DNA of 19,033 nucleotides from Halovenus sp. (GCA_028274925.1 JAQCNR010000378.1:1-19033); one strand, 5' to 3'; positions 1 through 8,265 are shown, counted from the first letter of the stretch. Translations and numbers: made by a program. Notes: generated by a model not told the origin, from the sequence alone.

Positions 1-427
1 AAGACATTTTCACGATGCCGTCCTGACTAATCTCGCTGTATCGTGCCTCGCGCTCGAAGCCAGTCGCGTTCATATCCCGTCCGGTAATCTCGGCACCGTC
101 GGCTGTGAGTCGACTGGCCCGGGTCTGGAAATTCGTGAACGTCTCTGTCTGCTCTGTGTTGAACCGCTTCGCAAACTGATTGAACTGCTCGATTTCCGTC
201 TCATTAGTAATCCGCTGTCGGTACTCTACGGTCCACCGTGCGTCGCCGTTCTCGAACACCTGAATCTGGAATAGTGTCTCGTTTGCGTCTTCGACCTGTG
301 CCAGTTCGAGCCGCTGGTCTGGTGGCTGGCTCTCGGGTGACTCCGCGGGACCATCGAGGACCGCAATACCCACCCCTCCAACCAAGACTGCGGCGATGAC
401 GAGACCGACCAGAACCCGGCGATGCAT
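1..427 (-). CDS. Membrane-anchored/secreted DUF7345-type haloarchaeal protein (N-terminal part, runs off the window)
   Basis: The frame is open from an ATG at 427 to the window edge, giving about 142 residues; the C-terminus lies outside. It begins MHRR followed by a hydrophobic stretch (residues 5-24, VLVGLVIAAVLVGGVGIAVL), a signal peptide or membrane anchor. The exported part reads FQIQVFENGDARWTVEYRQ, then a segment rich in N/Q/E with TGRDMNATGFEREARY. From memory this matches the haloarchaeal DUF7345 domain, which often precedes a membrane segment and a winged-helix (DUF7343) region, so the full protein may be a membrane-bound regulator; that half is not visible. A TATA-like box at 451-460 sits 28 bp upstream and there is no Shine-Dalgarno, so the mRNA is probably leaderless. 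The CDS is certain; the family call is from recall. Confidence 0.7.
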   Translation of the reverse strand, partial: MHRRVLVGLVIAAVLVGGVGIAVLDGPAESPESQPPDQRLELAQVEDANETLFQIQVFENGDARWTVEYRQRITNETEIEQFNQFAKRFNTEQTETFTNFQTRASRLTADGAEITGRDMNATGFEREARYSEISQDGIVKMS

Positions 428-450
428 CTACTTGCTAACACCAGCAGGCA

Positions 451-460
451 GGATAAAAAC
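451..460 (-). promoter_or_regulatory. TATA box of the DUF7345-type gene
   Basis: The minus strand reads GTTTTTATCC, centred 28 bp upstream of the ATG at 427, in the 67-bp gap after the 2-hydroxyacid dehydrogenase gene. The spacing fits a leaderless haloarchaeal transcript. Confidence 0.55.
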
Positions 461-494
461 ACTACGCCTGACACCCGCACCTCTTGGCTCAGTT

Positions 495-3400
495 TCAGGA
501 ACTGCTCGAACAGCTAGCCGCCAGCACCTCGATGGGATGTGGTGGGAGGTTACCGGCCCGGTCGAAGGGGTCCTCAACGTCTCGGCGATGGCCCACCTGA
601 CTTCGGCAGGACGCTCCCGGCGTGACGACAACCTCGCCCGAACTCGATTCAATTTGCTCGTCGAGAATATCGGCGATGGATTGACTCATCGAGTAGTGCT
701 CGGCCTCGTAGCCGAAACTACCAGCCATCCCACAGCAGCCAGAATCGAGCGCGTCGACCTCGTAGCCAGCCCGACCCAACGCGGCCGCAGCGTGCTGGTC
801 TTTGTTGTGCGCTTTCTGGTGACAGTGGCCGTGATAGACCAGCGAGGAGTCCGCTGGCTCGAACTCGAGCGCCTCGTCCAGACGGAAGCGGTCGAGATAC
901 TCACAGAACCCGAAAGTGTTCGCCGCGACTCGCTGTGCGTCCTCACTGTCGAGCAAGTCGAGGTAATCTGACTGGAGCATCACTGCGTCCGAGGGTTCGG
1001 CGACGACGATATCCCAGCCCGTCGCAACTTTCGGCGCGAGCGCGGTGACGTTGGTTTCGGCCCGCTCGCGCGCAGTATCGAGAAATCCTTTCGAGTGTGC
1101 CGCGCGGCCGCTGGCGGTCACGCCGTCGGCAACTTGGACGTGCACGCCGGCCGCTTCCAGCAACTCGACGGCTGCTTTCCCCACTGCTGGGTGGCTGTAG
1201 TTGGTGTACGTGTCCGGGAACAGCAGGACACGCCGCGAGGCTGTCTCAGCGTCCACCTGCGGTTCTCGGTCTTCTGCCCAGTCGACCAGCGTCTCTCGTC
1301 GGAACGATGGCAACTCTCGCTCACGCGCGATGCCGAGCAGTTTCTCGGTGACGAGTCCACTTCCCGGAAGTCGCTGGAGTAGGGAGGGCAGTGGTGCGAG
1401 CGCGCTGCCGACGGCACTGACCCGGTCGACGTGTGCGAATAGTCTATCACGGAGACTCGGACTCGACTGCTCGTGTTGTTCGTGCTGGAACTCGGCTTTG
1501 AGTTTCGCCATATCGACTTCGCTTGGGCAGTTTTTCGCACAGCCCTTGCAGCCAATACAGAGATCCATCACCTCAGCCGCGAACTCCTCGTCAGTCTCCG
1601 AAAGCGAGAGGTCGCCGCTGAGCGCCTGCCTGAGCGCGTTCGCTCGGCCGCGGGTGCTCGTCGACTCTTCTTCGCTCGCACGGTAGGTCGGACACATCAC
1701 GCCGCCTGTTGTCTCCTGTGGCCCGCGACAACCGCCACAGCCGTGACAGAGTTCGACCATTCCCTGCACGCCGTTGTCGTTGTCCCAGTTGAGTGTTGGC
1801 TCGAAATCCACATCAGCGTCGTACTCCGGCGAGAACCGCAGGTTTTCGACCATCGACACGGCGACGGCCCGACCCGGGGTATCCTCGGGCAAGGGCTCGT
1901 CGGCGGCGTAGCCAACCACCTGCCCCGGGTTCAACAGCCAGTTCGGGTCGAAGGCTGTCTTCAGTTCCCGGAACAGTTCCCACACCTCCTGTCCGTACAG
2001 TTTGCGGTTGAATTCCGTTCGTGCGCGTCCGTCGCCGTGCTCGCCAGATACGGAGCCGCCGTACTTCACCGCGAGGTCAGTAACAGCGTCGGAAATCCCC
2101 GTCATCTGTTCGAGACCTGTCTCCTCTTTCATATTGACCAGCGGTCGGACGTGCAGACAACCGGGGCCGGCGTGGCCGTAGAAACTCGCGAATGTGTCGT
2201 GGTCCTCAAGAACTTCCTCGAAGTCCGCGACGAACTCCGGGAGCGAGGCTGGCGGGACTGCAACGTCCTCGATGAAACTTGCGTGTTTGGCGTCACTGGT
2301 CCGGGAGAGCAGGATTGGCAGCCCGCTCTTGCGGAGTTTCCAGAACCGCGCTCGCTCGCTCTCATCGTAGGCCTCGAGTGCCGAAGTCGCGTGCGTTTGT
2401 GCTTCGGTTTTACCGTCGCCAGTCTCCCGGTCTGGCAGTCGGTCTGCGAGCAGGTTGTCGACCTGCTCGTGTCCTTCCTCGACAGAGTCGGCGTAGAACT
2501 CGACGAGCAAGACAGCTTCCGTTCCCTCGGGAACCAGTTCATCGACGAGGTCGCCGAACTCCCCAGTGTCGCGGGCTAACTCCAACAGGACGTCATCTAA
2601 CACCTCGACTGCCGCCGGGTCGTGTTCGACAATCGGAGCCACGTCGGCCATCGCGTCGGCAACGGTGCCGTACCGCAACAGCGCGACAGACTTCTCGGCG
2701 GGAATCAGTTCCAGCGAGACAGTCGCCTCGGTGACGATAGCGAGGGTTCCTTCGCTGCCAGCCAGCAGGCGAGCGAGGTTCACCTTTCCGTCCTTTGCCG
2801 CAGCGACGAGTCTGTCGAGGTTGTATCCCGAAACGTTGCGCTTGAGTTCCGGGTAGGAGCGTTCAATCAACTCGCTGTTGTCGAGCACCGAGCAGACTGC
2901 CGCGTAGATGCGCTGTTCGGCCTCGGAGATATCGCCCCCGCCATCCGCGCCTGCTCGGAGGGCTTCGACGGACACAGTTCCGAATGTGGTGATGGTCCCG
3001 TCGGCGAGGACCACTTCACACTCCTCGACGTAGGCGTCAGTCTTCCCGTACTGCAGTGAGTGCGACCCTGTCGAGTTGTTCCCGATTGCGCCGCCGAGGG
3101 CACTCTTGTCGCCCCACGCGGGGTCAGGTGCGAACTTCAGCCCCGCTGGTTCGAGCGCGGCGTTGAGATCGCCAAGTGTCACTCCCGGTTGTGCTCGTGC
3201 CAGTTGCTCCTCGGGGTTGATTGACCGCACGTCGTTCATGTACCGGGTAAAATCCAGCACGACAGCCTCGTTGACGGACTGGCCGGCGAGACTTGTGCCG
3301 CCACCGCGCGGCAGCACGCCCATCTCTCTGGTGTGGCAGTATTCAACGACAGCCGCGACGTCGGCCGTCGACGTTGGGTAAACGACGCCGATTGGCGTCA

Positions 3401-3617
3401 CTTCGTACGCGCTGGCGTCGGTCGCGTACAACTGTCGGGAGAGGTCATCGAACCGCACGTCGCCCTCGACTCGCTCGCGCAACTCCGCTTGCGGGGCCGG
3501 GCGCTCCACGCTGCCGCCGGTGTAATCGTACTGCGCCCGGTCGTCACGCTCCGGACCGCCCGACTGCGCTCCGAAGCCCGACTTTCTCGTCTGACGTGAA
3601 TCGTCCCGACGTGCCAT
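495..3617 (-). CDS. FAD-linked oxidase / Fe-S / CCG-domain fusion, D-2-hydroxyacid dehydrogenase (YdiJ/GlcD-GlcF type)
   Basis: A 1040-residue flavo-iron-sulfur dehydrogenase. Residues about 74-305 form a PCMH FAD-binding domain (PRGGGTSLAGQS near 103, NNSTGSHSLQYGKT near 180). An FAD-oxidase C-terminal domain follows (GHAGPGCLHVRPL, SGEHGDGRART). Two 4Fe-4S motifs follow: CHGCGGC near 622 with CP about 20 residues later, and CIGCKGCAKNCP near 685. Two CCG-type segments close it (HGHCHQKAHN near 928, DSGCCGMAGSFGYE near 956). This is GlcD and GlcF fused in one chain, the layout and length of E. coli YdiJ, a D-2-hydroxyglutarate dehydrogenase. Expected reaction: oxidation of a D-2-hydroxyacid (2-hydroxyglutarate, lactate or glycolate) with electrons leaving through the Fe-S clusters, probably to the respiratory chain. 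The substrate cannot be read from sequence. The N-terminal 45 residues are polar. A TATA box 27 bp upstream supports the ATG at 3617. Confidence 0.9.
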   Translation of the reverse strand: MARRDDSRQTRKSGFGAQSGGPERDDRAQYDYTGGSVERPAPQAELRERVEGDVRFDDLSRQLYATDASAYEVTPIGVVYPTSTADVAAVVEYCHTREMGVLPRGGGTSLAGQSVNEAVVLDFTRYMNDVRSINPEEQLARAQPGVTLGDLNAALEPAGLKFAPDPAWGDKSALGGAIGNNSTGSHSLQYGKTDAYVEECEVVLADGTITTFGTVSVEALRAGADGGGDISEAEQRIYAAVCSVLDNSELIERSYPELKRNVSGYNLDRLVAAAKDGKVNLARLLAGSEGTLAIVTEATVSLELIPAEKSVALLRYGTVADAMADVAPIVEHDPAAVEVLDDVLLELARDTGEFGDLVDELVPEGTEAVLLVEFYADSVEEGHEQVDNLLADRLPDRETGDGKTEAQTHATSALEAYDESERARFWKLRKSGLPILLSRTSDAKHASFIEDVAVPPASLPEFVADFEEVLEDHDTFASFYGHAGPGCLHVRPLVNMKEETGLEQMTGISDAVTDLAVKYGGSVSGEHGDGRARTEFNRKLYGQEVWELFRELKTAFDPNWLLNPGQVVGYAADEPLPEDTPGRAVAVSMVENLRFSPEYDADVDFEPTLNWDNDNGVQGMVELCHGCGGCRGPQETTGGVMCPTYRASEEESTSTRGRANALRQALSGDLSLSETDEEFAAEVMDLCIGCKGCAKNCPSEVDMAKLKAEFQHEQHEQSSPSLRDRLFAHVDRVSAVGSALAPLPSLLQRLPGSGLVTEKLLGIARERELPSFRRETLVDWAEDREPQVDAETASRRVLLFPDTYTNYSHPAVGKAAVELLEAAGVHVQVADGVTASGRAAHSKGFLDTARERAETNVTALAPKVATGWDIVVAEPSDAVMLQSDYLDLLDSEDAQRVAANTFGFCEYLDRFRLDEALEFEPADSSLVYHGHCHQKAHNKDQHAAAALGRAGYEVDALDSGCCGMAGSFGYEAEHYSMSQSIADILDEQIESSSGEVVVTPGASCRSQVGHRRDVEDPFDRAGNLPPHPIEVLAASCSSSS

Positions 3618-3640
3618 GTCCTTGACTTCGGTCGGCGACG

Positions 3641-3648
3641 AATTAAAT
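3641..3648 (-). promoter_or_regulatory. TATA box of the D-2-hydroxyacid dehydrogenase gene
   Basis: The minus strand reads GATTTAATT, centred about 27 bp upstream of the ATG at 3617, with no Shine-Dalgarno between. The rest of the 116-bp gap to thyX (3618-3733) shows nothing else I can support. Confidence 0.5.
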
Positions 3649-3733
3649 CACCGGCTTGCGCGAACTGCTGGCGTAGAAAAATCTGACACGGACACTGCAC
3701 GTCTCGCCGCTGAGTAAAACTAGGCCGACTGAG

Positions 3734-4483
3734 CTACGGTGCGAGCCTGTTCTTTCGGTTTTTCATCTCCTCTTCGTAGTACTCGAAGGTGATTGGACAC
3801 CACTCTGCAGCTAGATCGAGTACTCGCTCGGTCATATCTCGAATTTCCCACTGGCTGTCGGCCGCGGCCCGCATATCTGCGACGTGCATCAACATCCGAA
3901 CGTTCATCGACATGACCATATTGACTTTCGACCCGATTGGGAGCACGAACCGAGCGTCTTCCGGCGGGAGGCCGAGGTCAAGTAACTCCTGGTAGGACTC
4001 GAATGCTGTTTCGATTGTCTCCTCGAACAACGCTTCGCGGCGCTGTGCAGTCTCTTCGTCAACGTCGCCGGTTTGCTGATTGCGCCCAACCCAGTCCGGG
4101 TCGCTCACTGACGGTGGCACGACGACCATCTCGCCAGTCTCGACTTCCGCCGGGTCGACATCGTCGAAAGCGACGTAGCGCATCGACTGTACGTCGAACG
4201 AGACGTGTCGATGGCGGGTGATCTGGGCCATACACGAGCGACTGATTCCCTTGATTGCAAAGGTTGCCTGTGGGTGCTCGAACGGCCCGAAGTGGCCGTG
4301 GTCGAGCAGGCGGTGAATAAGTGTCTCCTTGCGCTCGTCCAGCGATTCCCCCTCGATACTCGCCATTACTTCGTCGAAGGCTGTCTCCCCGACGAACTCC
4401 TCCATGTAGTCGTTGCGTGCCGCCTGACAGATCAGTTGCTCTGGCTGATCGGTCGCTTCCAGCAGTTCGACATCCATACTCAT
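3734..4483 (-). CDS. thyX: Flavin-dependent thymidylate synthase ThyX
   Basis: A 249-residue ThyX, which makes dTMP from dUMP using methylene-tetrahydrofolate, FAD and NADPH. The family signature RHR-X7-S is present: RHR at 90-92 and S100 in RHRHVSFDVQS. The upstream block HPQATFAIKGISRSCMAQ and the downstream block NVRMLMHVADMRAAADSQWEIR carry the usual substrate and flavin contacts. Length is normal for the family. The frame runs open to an ATG at 4561, but the added 26 residues look non-conserved and cross the promoter; a TATA-like AAATTTAC 18-25 bp upstream favours the ATG at 4483, which opens MSMDVELLEATDQPEQ. It is transcribed away from the STAS-like gene through a shared intergenic region. 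Confidence 0.95.
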   Translation of the reverse strand: MSMDVELLEATDQPEQLICQAARNDYMEEFVGETAFDEVMASIEGESLDERKETLIHRLLDHGHFGPFEHPQATFAIKGISRSCMAQITRHRHVSFDVQSMRYVAFDDVDPAEVETGEMVVVPPSVSDPDWVGRNQQTGDVDEETAQRREALFEETIETAFESYQELLDLGLPPEDARFVLPIGSKVNMVMSMNVRMLMHVADMRAAADSQWEIRDMTERVLDLAAEWCPITFEYYEEEMKNRKNRLAP

Positions 4484-4500
4484 CTCGGCGGACCGGAGGG

Positions 4501-4508
4501 GTAAATTT
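4501..4508 (-). promoter_or_regulatory. TATA box of thyX
   Basis: The minus strand reads AGAAATTTAC, 18-25 bp upstream of the ATG at 4483. It lies inside the longer open frame, which argues against the start at 4561. Confidence 0.4.
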
Positions 4509-4534
4509 CTGTCTCTCCCGGCGGACTGGGGTCC

Positions 4535-4543
4535 GGTTTTAAC
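4535..4543 (+). promoter_or_regulatory. TATA box of the STAS-like gene
   Basis: GGTTTTAAC on the plus strand predicts a transcription start near 4564-4570. That is just before the ATA codon at 4574, where homology suggests translation should begin, and about 55 bp before the first in-frame ATG at 4622. A weaker alternative is TATATCA at 4573-4579. Confidence 0.4.
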
Positions 4544-4621
4544 GGCCTCTCGACAAACCATCCGTGCCGTAGTATATCACACTTCGATGGGGAGTTCGCA
4601 GAGGTCACCTACGACAGTGGG

Positions 4622-4963
4622 ATGGGTGCTATCGTTGCACGAATGGATGCATACGCTGAGGGCGATGAGTTCCGTCGATACATGGATTCACTTATCGACG
4701 CAACGGATGACACCGGCTCAGACCGTCTCATTGCAGACACGAGTGAGATTCCGCCATTGGACCAGGACGACCAGCAGTGGTCGGTCGTCGACTGGGCGCC
4801 ACGGGCCGAACGCGCGGGTCTGGAACACATGGCGCTGGTGACGCCAGAGAGCGTCGTCTCAGAGATGTCCACCGAAACCGTCGTCGAGATGGCCGACGAC
4901 ACGATTAACCGAGAACTGTTCGACGAACTAGAAGACGCGAAAACGTGGGTCGGTCGCCAGTAA
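4622..4963 (+). CDS. STAS/SEC14-like small protein; true N-terminus probably upstream (ATA at 4574)
   Basis: The frame gives 113 residues from the ATG at 4622. The central pattern (GSDRLIADTSEIPPLDQDDQQW, then DWAPRAERAGLEHMALVTPESV) resembles the STAS/SEC14 or SpoIIAA-like small proteins of bacteria and haloarchaea, soluble alpha/beta proteins of unknown role. In-frame codons upstream (4577-4621) encode SHFDGEFAEVTYDSG, which looks like the missing first beta-strand of the domain. The frame is open from 4505, yet there is no ATG, GTG or TTG before 4622. ATA at 4574 sits where an initiator would be expected. Either ATA is used, an ATG has mutated, or a shortened protein starts at 4622 behind a weak GAGGT at 4601. 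The stop TAA abuts the stop codon of the convergent DHH gene with no gap. Confidence 0.75.
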   Translation: MGAIVARMDAYAEGDEFRRYMDSLIDATDDTGSDRLIADTSEIPPLDQDDQQWSVVDWAPRAERAGLEHMALVTPESVVSEMSTETVVEMADDTINRELFDELEDAKTWVGRQ

Positions 4964-7045
4964 TCAGGCCGTCTGGACTGCGGTAAGTTCGTCAGCGAGA
5001 CTCTCGACCAGCGCTTCGCGGGCGGCGTCGCGCTCGCCCGAGAGGAACTCGATGCGGCCGTCTCGGGCACCACGGACATCAAGTGCCGCTTTCGGGGCGG
5101 CCTCGCTCGCTTTCTCCGCGAGGGCACGCACGTCGATGTCTGCGTGGGACCGAATGTACGCTTCGTCAGTGCTAACGCCGACGAGTGCGCCCGCGTCCTC
5201 GTGTCGACGGCTGAGTTCGTCGAGCAACAGCGCAACCGGTGGGAACTCGTACTGGTGGGTGTACGACTCTGTGTCGAGGACGAGAATAGTTTCGTCGTCG
5301 ACGGTTCGCTCCTCAATGTTCGCTTCTGCGGTCTCGACTTCTTCGTCGAGTCGCGTCCGGAACTGCTCGCTGATGTGCTCTGCAAGCCCAACCGGGTCGT
5401 CGGCCTCGTCGGCAAAGAGCAGGTCAGAGATGAGTTCGCGCTTGTCCTCGTAGGACTGGTAAAAAGCCTCCAGCGCGACGGCTTCGCGAAGCATTCGGGT
5501 ATCTTCGGCCTCGTAGCCGGTCTCTGCGGCCAGCGCCGTGTACTGCTCGGGCGTGTCGGCCCAGAAACTCACTGCGGGCAGGTGACCCAGTTCCTCGCGC
5601 ACCTCGGGGTTGACGTGGACGGCAACTGTCGCGCCCAGCACCGTCGCGCTCGTCTCGTAATCGCCTTCGAGTGTTGGGCTGACGAGAATGTCGACAGCCT
5701 CAGCAACGCCCTCTTCGATGGCTCGCTCGTCGACGACGACACGACGTGCGTCGTACGTGTCGAGCAGGTCGAAGCCGTCGATGGATTCTGCCGACCCACC
5801 TGCGCCGACAAAGACGAACAGCGGCAGCGTCTCGCCGTGTCGGTCGCGGTTCTGGAGCATCGTGGTGATGTCCTTGGTCGCGTCGTTCATGTCGTAGACC
5901 GACCCTTCGAGTGGTCGTCGGTCGAAGTAATGATACTCCGCGTCGCCGGCACCGTGTTCGTCCCGAATCAGCGGCAGCGCAGCCCGCTCGATAGCGGAAC
6001 TGGCCGCGTAGCCGTCGGCCGTATCAGCGTGCCTGACGACGATTGGTCGGCCCTCGATGACCGCTCGTCGGATCGCTGTTGCGGCGTCACGGATTGGTTC
6101 GGCGACGGCGTCGACTGCCGGGTCCTCGGTCAGCGCCTCGAACTCTGCGGGGCGGGCGCGCTGGACGACTGCTTCTTCCATCCGCTCGGTAACGGCGTCT
6201 CGCTCGTCGTCTTCGAGGATAACGAGTCCTTCAGTTTCGACCTGAATGTCGCCGCGTCGGCGCTCGACCTCACCTTCGATTCGGACGATGTCACCTTCTT
6301 CGACCTCGGGGTAGGCGCGGACGCCTGCCTCCTCGAATGCCGCACATTCGACGGTGCCTGTCTCGTCACGAAGCTGGAAGACAGTCGGCCCGCTGGTCTG
6401 GCGTGCGGAGTCGATTTCACCTTCGAGCCGAACTCGGTCGCCGACCAGGTCTTCGAGTCGGTCGACCGCTGTCTGCTCGAACTCGATGGTCTGGTCTGGC
6501 TGCTCGTCTGCTGGCTCTGGCTCAGATTCCGTCTCGGCCGCTGTCTCGTCGGTGTCGTCGCCCGTTGAGGGCTCGGAGTCTGCTGTGTCGTCGCTCGACG
6601 TCGAGACTGGTTCTGGTTCGCCAACGCCAGCTGACTCCTCAGTCGTCTCTTCGTCGTCTTCCTCGTCAAGCAGTTCCTCTGGTGCGTCGGGGTCGTCGAT
6701 AAGTGCGCCTCGGAACCGGGATTTCTCCTGACGGATCGACCAGCCAAGGTCGATGTCGCCGTTGTCTCTGACGTTCTGTACTTGGACGTAAATTGTCTCG
6801 CCCGGTTCGAGGTCCATGCTGTCGAGCCGTTTGTCGAGTTCACTCTTGTGCAACAGGCCGGTAACACTGTCACCGATGTCGACGAAGATACCGAACTCGG
6901 CGTAGCCGTCGACCGTTCCGCGGTAGTAGCGATTCGACGTTAATTCGTCCGGTTGCGTCCCCCGGAACTCGAACACGACATCTTCTTCATGAAGCTCACA
7001 AACTCGTCCATCGACAGACGAACCGCAAATGATACACGATCCCAT
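4964..7045 (-). CDS. Archaeal DHH/RecJ-like protein with zinc-ribbon, S1 and OB-fold domains
   Basis: A 693-residue multidomain protein of the archaeal RecJ-like (COG1107) type. In order: a small zinc motif CIIC...CELH (C4, C7, C16, H19); an S1 RNA-binding domain (about 37-105, YYRGTVDGYAEFGIFVDIG); an acidic linker (118-190) nearly all D/E/S/T/P/A; an OB-fold (about 200-275, VRLEGEIDSARQTSG); then a DHH phosphoesterase-like half (about 330-600) and a DHHA1-like C-terminus. Motif I reads RHADTADG (338-345), but motif III, normally DHH, reads VVVDERA (437-442), so metal binding and nuclease activity are doubtful. The family is thought to act on DNA or RNA ends. The frame extends to 7180, but a TATA box at 7069-7075 places the leaderless start at the ATG at 7045. 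It ends flush against the STAS-like gene. Confidence 0.85.
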   Translation of the reverse strand: MGSCIICGSSVDGRVCELHEEDVVFEFRGTQPDELTSNRYYRGTVDGYAEFGIFVDIGDSVTGLLHKSELDKRLDSMDLEPGETIYVQVQNVRDNGDIDLGWSIRQEKSRFRGALIDDPDAPEELLDEEDDEETTEESAGVGEPEPVSTSSDDTADSEPSTGDDTDETAAETESEPEPADEQPDQTIEFEQTAVDRLEDLVGDRVRLEGEIDSARQTSGPTVFQLRDETGTVECAAFEEAGVRAYPEVEEGDIVRIEGEVERRRGDIQVETEGLVILEDDERDAVTERMEEAVVQRARPAEFEALTEDPAVDAVAEPIRDAATAIRRAVIEGRPIVVRHADTADGYAASSAIERAALPLIRDEHGAGDAEYHYFDRRPLEGSVYDMNDATKDITTMLQNRDRHGETLPLFVFVGAGGSAESIDGFDLLDTYDARRVVVDERAIEEGVAEAVDILVSPTLEGDYETSATVLGATVAVHVNPEVREELGHLPAVSFWADTPEQYTALAAETGYEAEDTRMLREAVALEAFYQSYEDKRELISDLLFADEADDPVGLAEHISEQFRTRLDEEVETAEANIEERTVDDETILVLDTESYTHQYEFPPVALLLDELSRRHEDAGALVGVSTDEAYIRSHADIDVRALAEKASEAAPKAALDVRGARDGRIEFLSGERDAAREALVESLADELTAVQTA

Positions 7046-7068
7046 TGTCAGTAGCAACGGCACCCGGC

Positions 7069-7075
7069 CTAAAAC
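7069..7075 (-). promoter_or_regulatory. TATA box of the DHH/RecJ-like gene
   Basis: The minus strand reads AGTTTTAGG, centred 27 bp upstream of the ATG at 7045. It decides the start against the longer open frame to 7180. Confidence 0.5.
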
Positions 7076-7130
7076 TGTTGTCGGATTGGCTCTGTCAGCC
7101 ACGCGCTCGGTTCCTACGTGTGAATCCAGA

Positions 7131-8186
7131 CTAGAACTCGACCGGGAAGCTGTACTCGTCGGCGTTGGCCCCGAAGCCACCCAGTAGTTCTGCCGTCGCG
7201 TCCAGGTCAGCCAAGTCGACTGTCTCCACCGGAGTGTGCATATACCGGTTTGGGATGCCGACGTTCAGCGCTGGGATACCGCCACGGGCCGTGTAGAACG
7301 CGTCCGCGTCCGTTCCAGTTCTGTTTCCGGTTGCCTGTAGCTGAATATCAATTGCTTCAGTCTCGGCCACGTCGCGCACCGCGGCAACGACGTTCGGGTG
7401 GTTTGCACTCCCTCGGGAGACAGACGGTCCGGCCCCGAGTTCGACGCCAGTGCTTCGCTTGCCGGGTGTCCCGGGGTCGTCGGTAGCGTGGGTTACGTCT
7501 GTTGCAATCACTGCGTCGGGGTCGAGGTCGAAGCCAACCATCTGCGCCCCACGCAGACCGAGTTCTTCTTGGACCGTGCTGACGGCGTAGACAGTTGCTG
7601 CCGGCTTTCGAGCGACGGCACGACGGAAGCCCTCGGCAGCGGCCCAGATTCCGACGCGGTTGTCCAGCCCACGGGCCGCGATGCGACCGTTTTCTAGCTC
7701 GACGACTGTCTGGTCGAAGGTGATCGGGTCGCCGCGTTCGACCAGTTCCGCAGTTTCCTCGGCGTCTGCTGTGCCAATATCAACGTGTTGTTCGTTGATC
7801 TCTGCAGTCTCTTCAGCATCCCTGTCCCGGAGGTGGATCGCAGTCTGGCCGATCACACCCGGAATGGCTCCATCGTCAGTATGGATCTGGACGTGCTGAC
7901 CCTTCGTGACGGTCTTGTCGGAGCCGCCGATAGACGTCAGCTGAATCGTTCCGTCCTCGGCGATGTCTCGGACCATGAACCCAATTTCGTCGCCGTGGCC
8001 AGCCAGCGCGACGGCCGGGTCGCCGCCATCGTAGACTGCGACCGCGTTACCGTACTCGTCGGTTCGTACCTCGTCGGCGTACTCGGAGACGTAATCGACC
8101 CACACTCGCTGTGCGGCAGTCTCGAATCCAGAGGGACTGGCTGTGCCAAGCAACTCATCGAGAAAGGCTCGCTGCTCAGACTCCAT
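7131..8186 (-). CDS. M42-family metallo-aminopeptidase (glutamyl aminopeptidase/TET type)
   Basis: A 351-residue peptidase of family M42, which usually forms large tetrahedral (TET) cytoplasmic complexes that trim peptides left by the proteasome. The two-metal site and catalytic acids are all visible: H64 and D66 (AGHGDEIGF), D175 (ARGLDNRVG), E207-E208 (STVQEELGLRGAQ), D230 (ATDVTHATD) and H317 (RYMHTPVE). Length is normal. The frame runs back to 8489, but the extra 101 residues are low-complexity and overlap the divergent gene at 8266; the TATA box at 8209-8216 supports the ATG at 8186. Substrate preference (acidic or hydrophobic N-termini) is not readable. An 85-bp gap separates it from the DHH gene, which has its own promoter. 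Confidence 0.92.
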   Translation of the reverse strand: MESEQRAFLDELLGTASPSGFETAAQRVWVDYVSEYADEVRTDEYGNAVAVYDGGDPAVALAGHGDEIGFMVRDIAEDGTIQLTSIGGSDKTVTKGQHVQIHTDDGAIPGVIGQTAIHLRDRDAEETAEINEQHVDIGTADAEETAELVERGDPITFDQTVVELENGRIAARGLDNRVGIWAAAEGFRRAVARKPAATVYAVSTVQEELGLRGAQMVGFDLDPDAVIATDVTHATDDPGTPGKRSTGVELGAGPSVSRGSANHPNVVAAVRDVAETEAIDIQLQATGNRTGTDADAFYTARGGIPALNVGIPNRYMHTPVETVDLADLDATAELLGGFGANADEYSFPVEF

Positions 8187-8208
8187 ACGGCCCTCTTGCG
8201 TCCCCGGG

Positions 8209-8216
8209 ATGTAAAC
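8209..8216 (-). promoter_or_regulatory. TATA box of the M42 peptidase gene
   Basis: The minus strand reads GTTTACAT, centred 26 bp upstream of the ATG at 8186. It shares the 79-bp divergent region with the gene at 8266. Confidence 0.5.
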
Positions 8217-8235
8217 AATTGCTGTAGTCACAACC

Positions 8236-8243
8236 GGTAAATG
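8236..8243 (+). promoter_or_regulatory. TATA box of the small acidic membrane protein gene
   Basis: GGTAAATG on the plus strand, centred 27 bp before the ATG at 8266. No Shine-Dalgarno lies between. Confidence 0.4.
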
Positions 8244-8265
8244 TGGGCTGGTCGAACGGCCACAT

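Noticed and set aside
1473..2579. Plus-strand open frame (368 codons) inside the dehydrogenase gene
   Set aside because: The opposite strand encodes conserved FAD and Fe-S motifs across this whole stretch; the plus frame is a shadow.
4587..4841. Open frame from ATG 4587 as an alternative start of the STAS-like gene
   Set aside because: It is in another frame; its translation is unlike the conserved family pattern, which lies in the frame of 4622-4963.
5144..6568. Long plus-strand open frame (474 codons) opposite the DHH/RecJ-like gene
   Set aside because: It is antisense to a gene with clear S1, OB and DHH-like domains; the open frame follows from the high-GC third-position bias. Its translation is cysteine/valine-rich and resembles no family.
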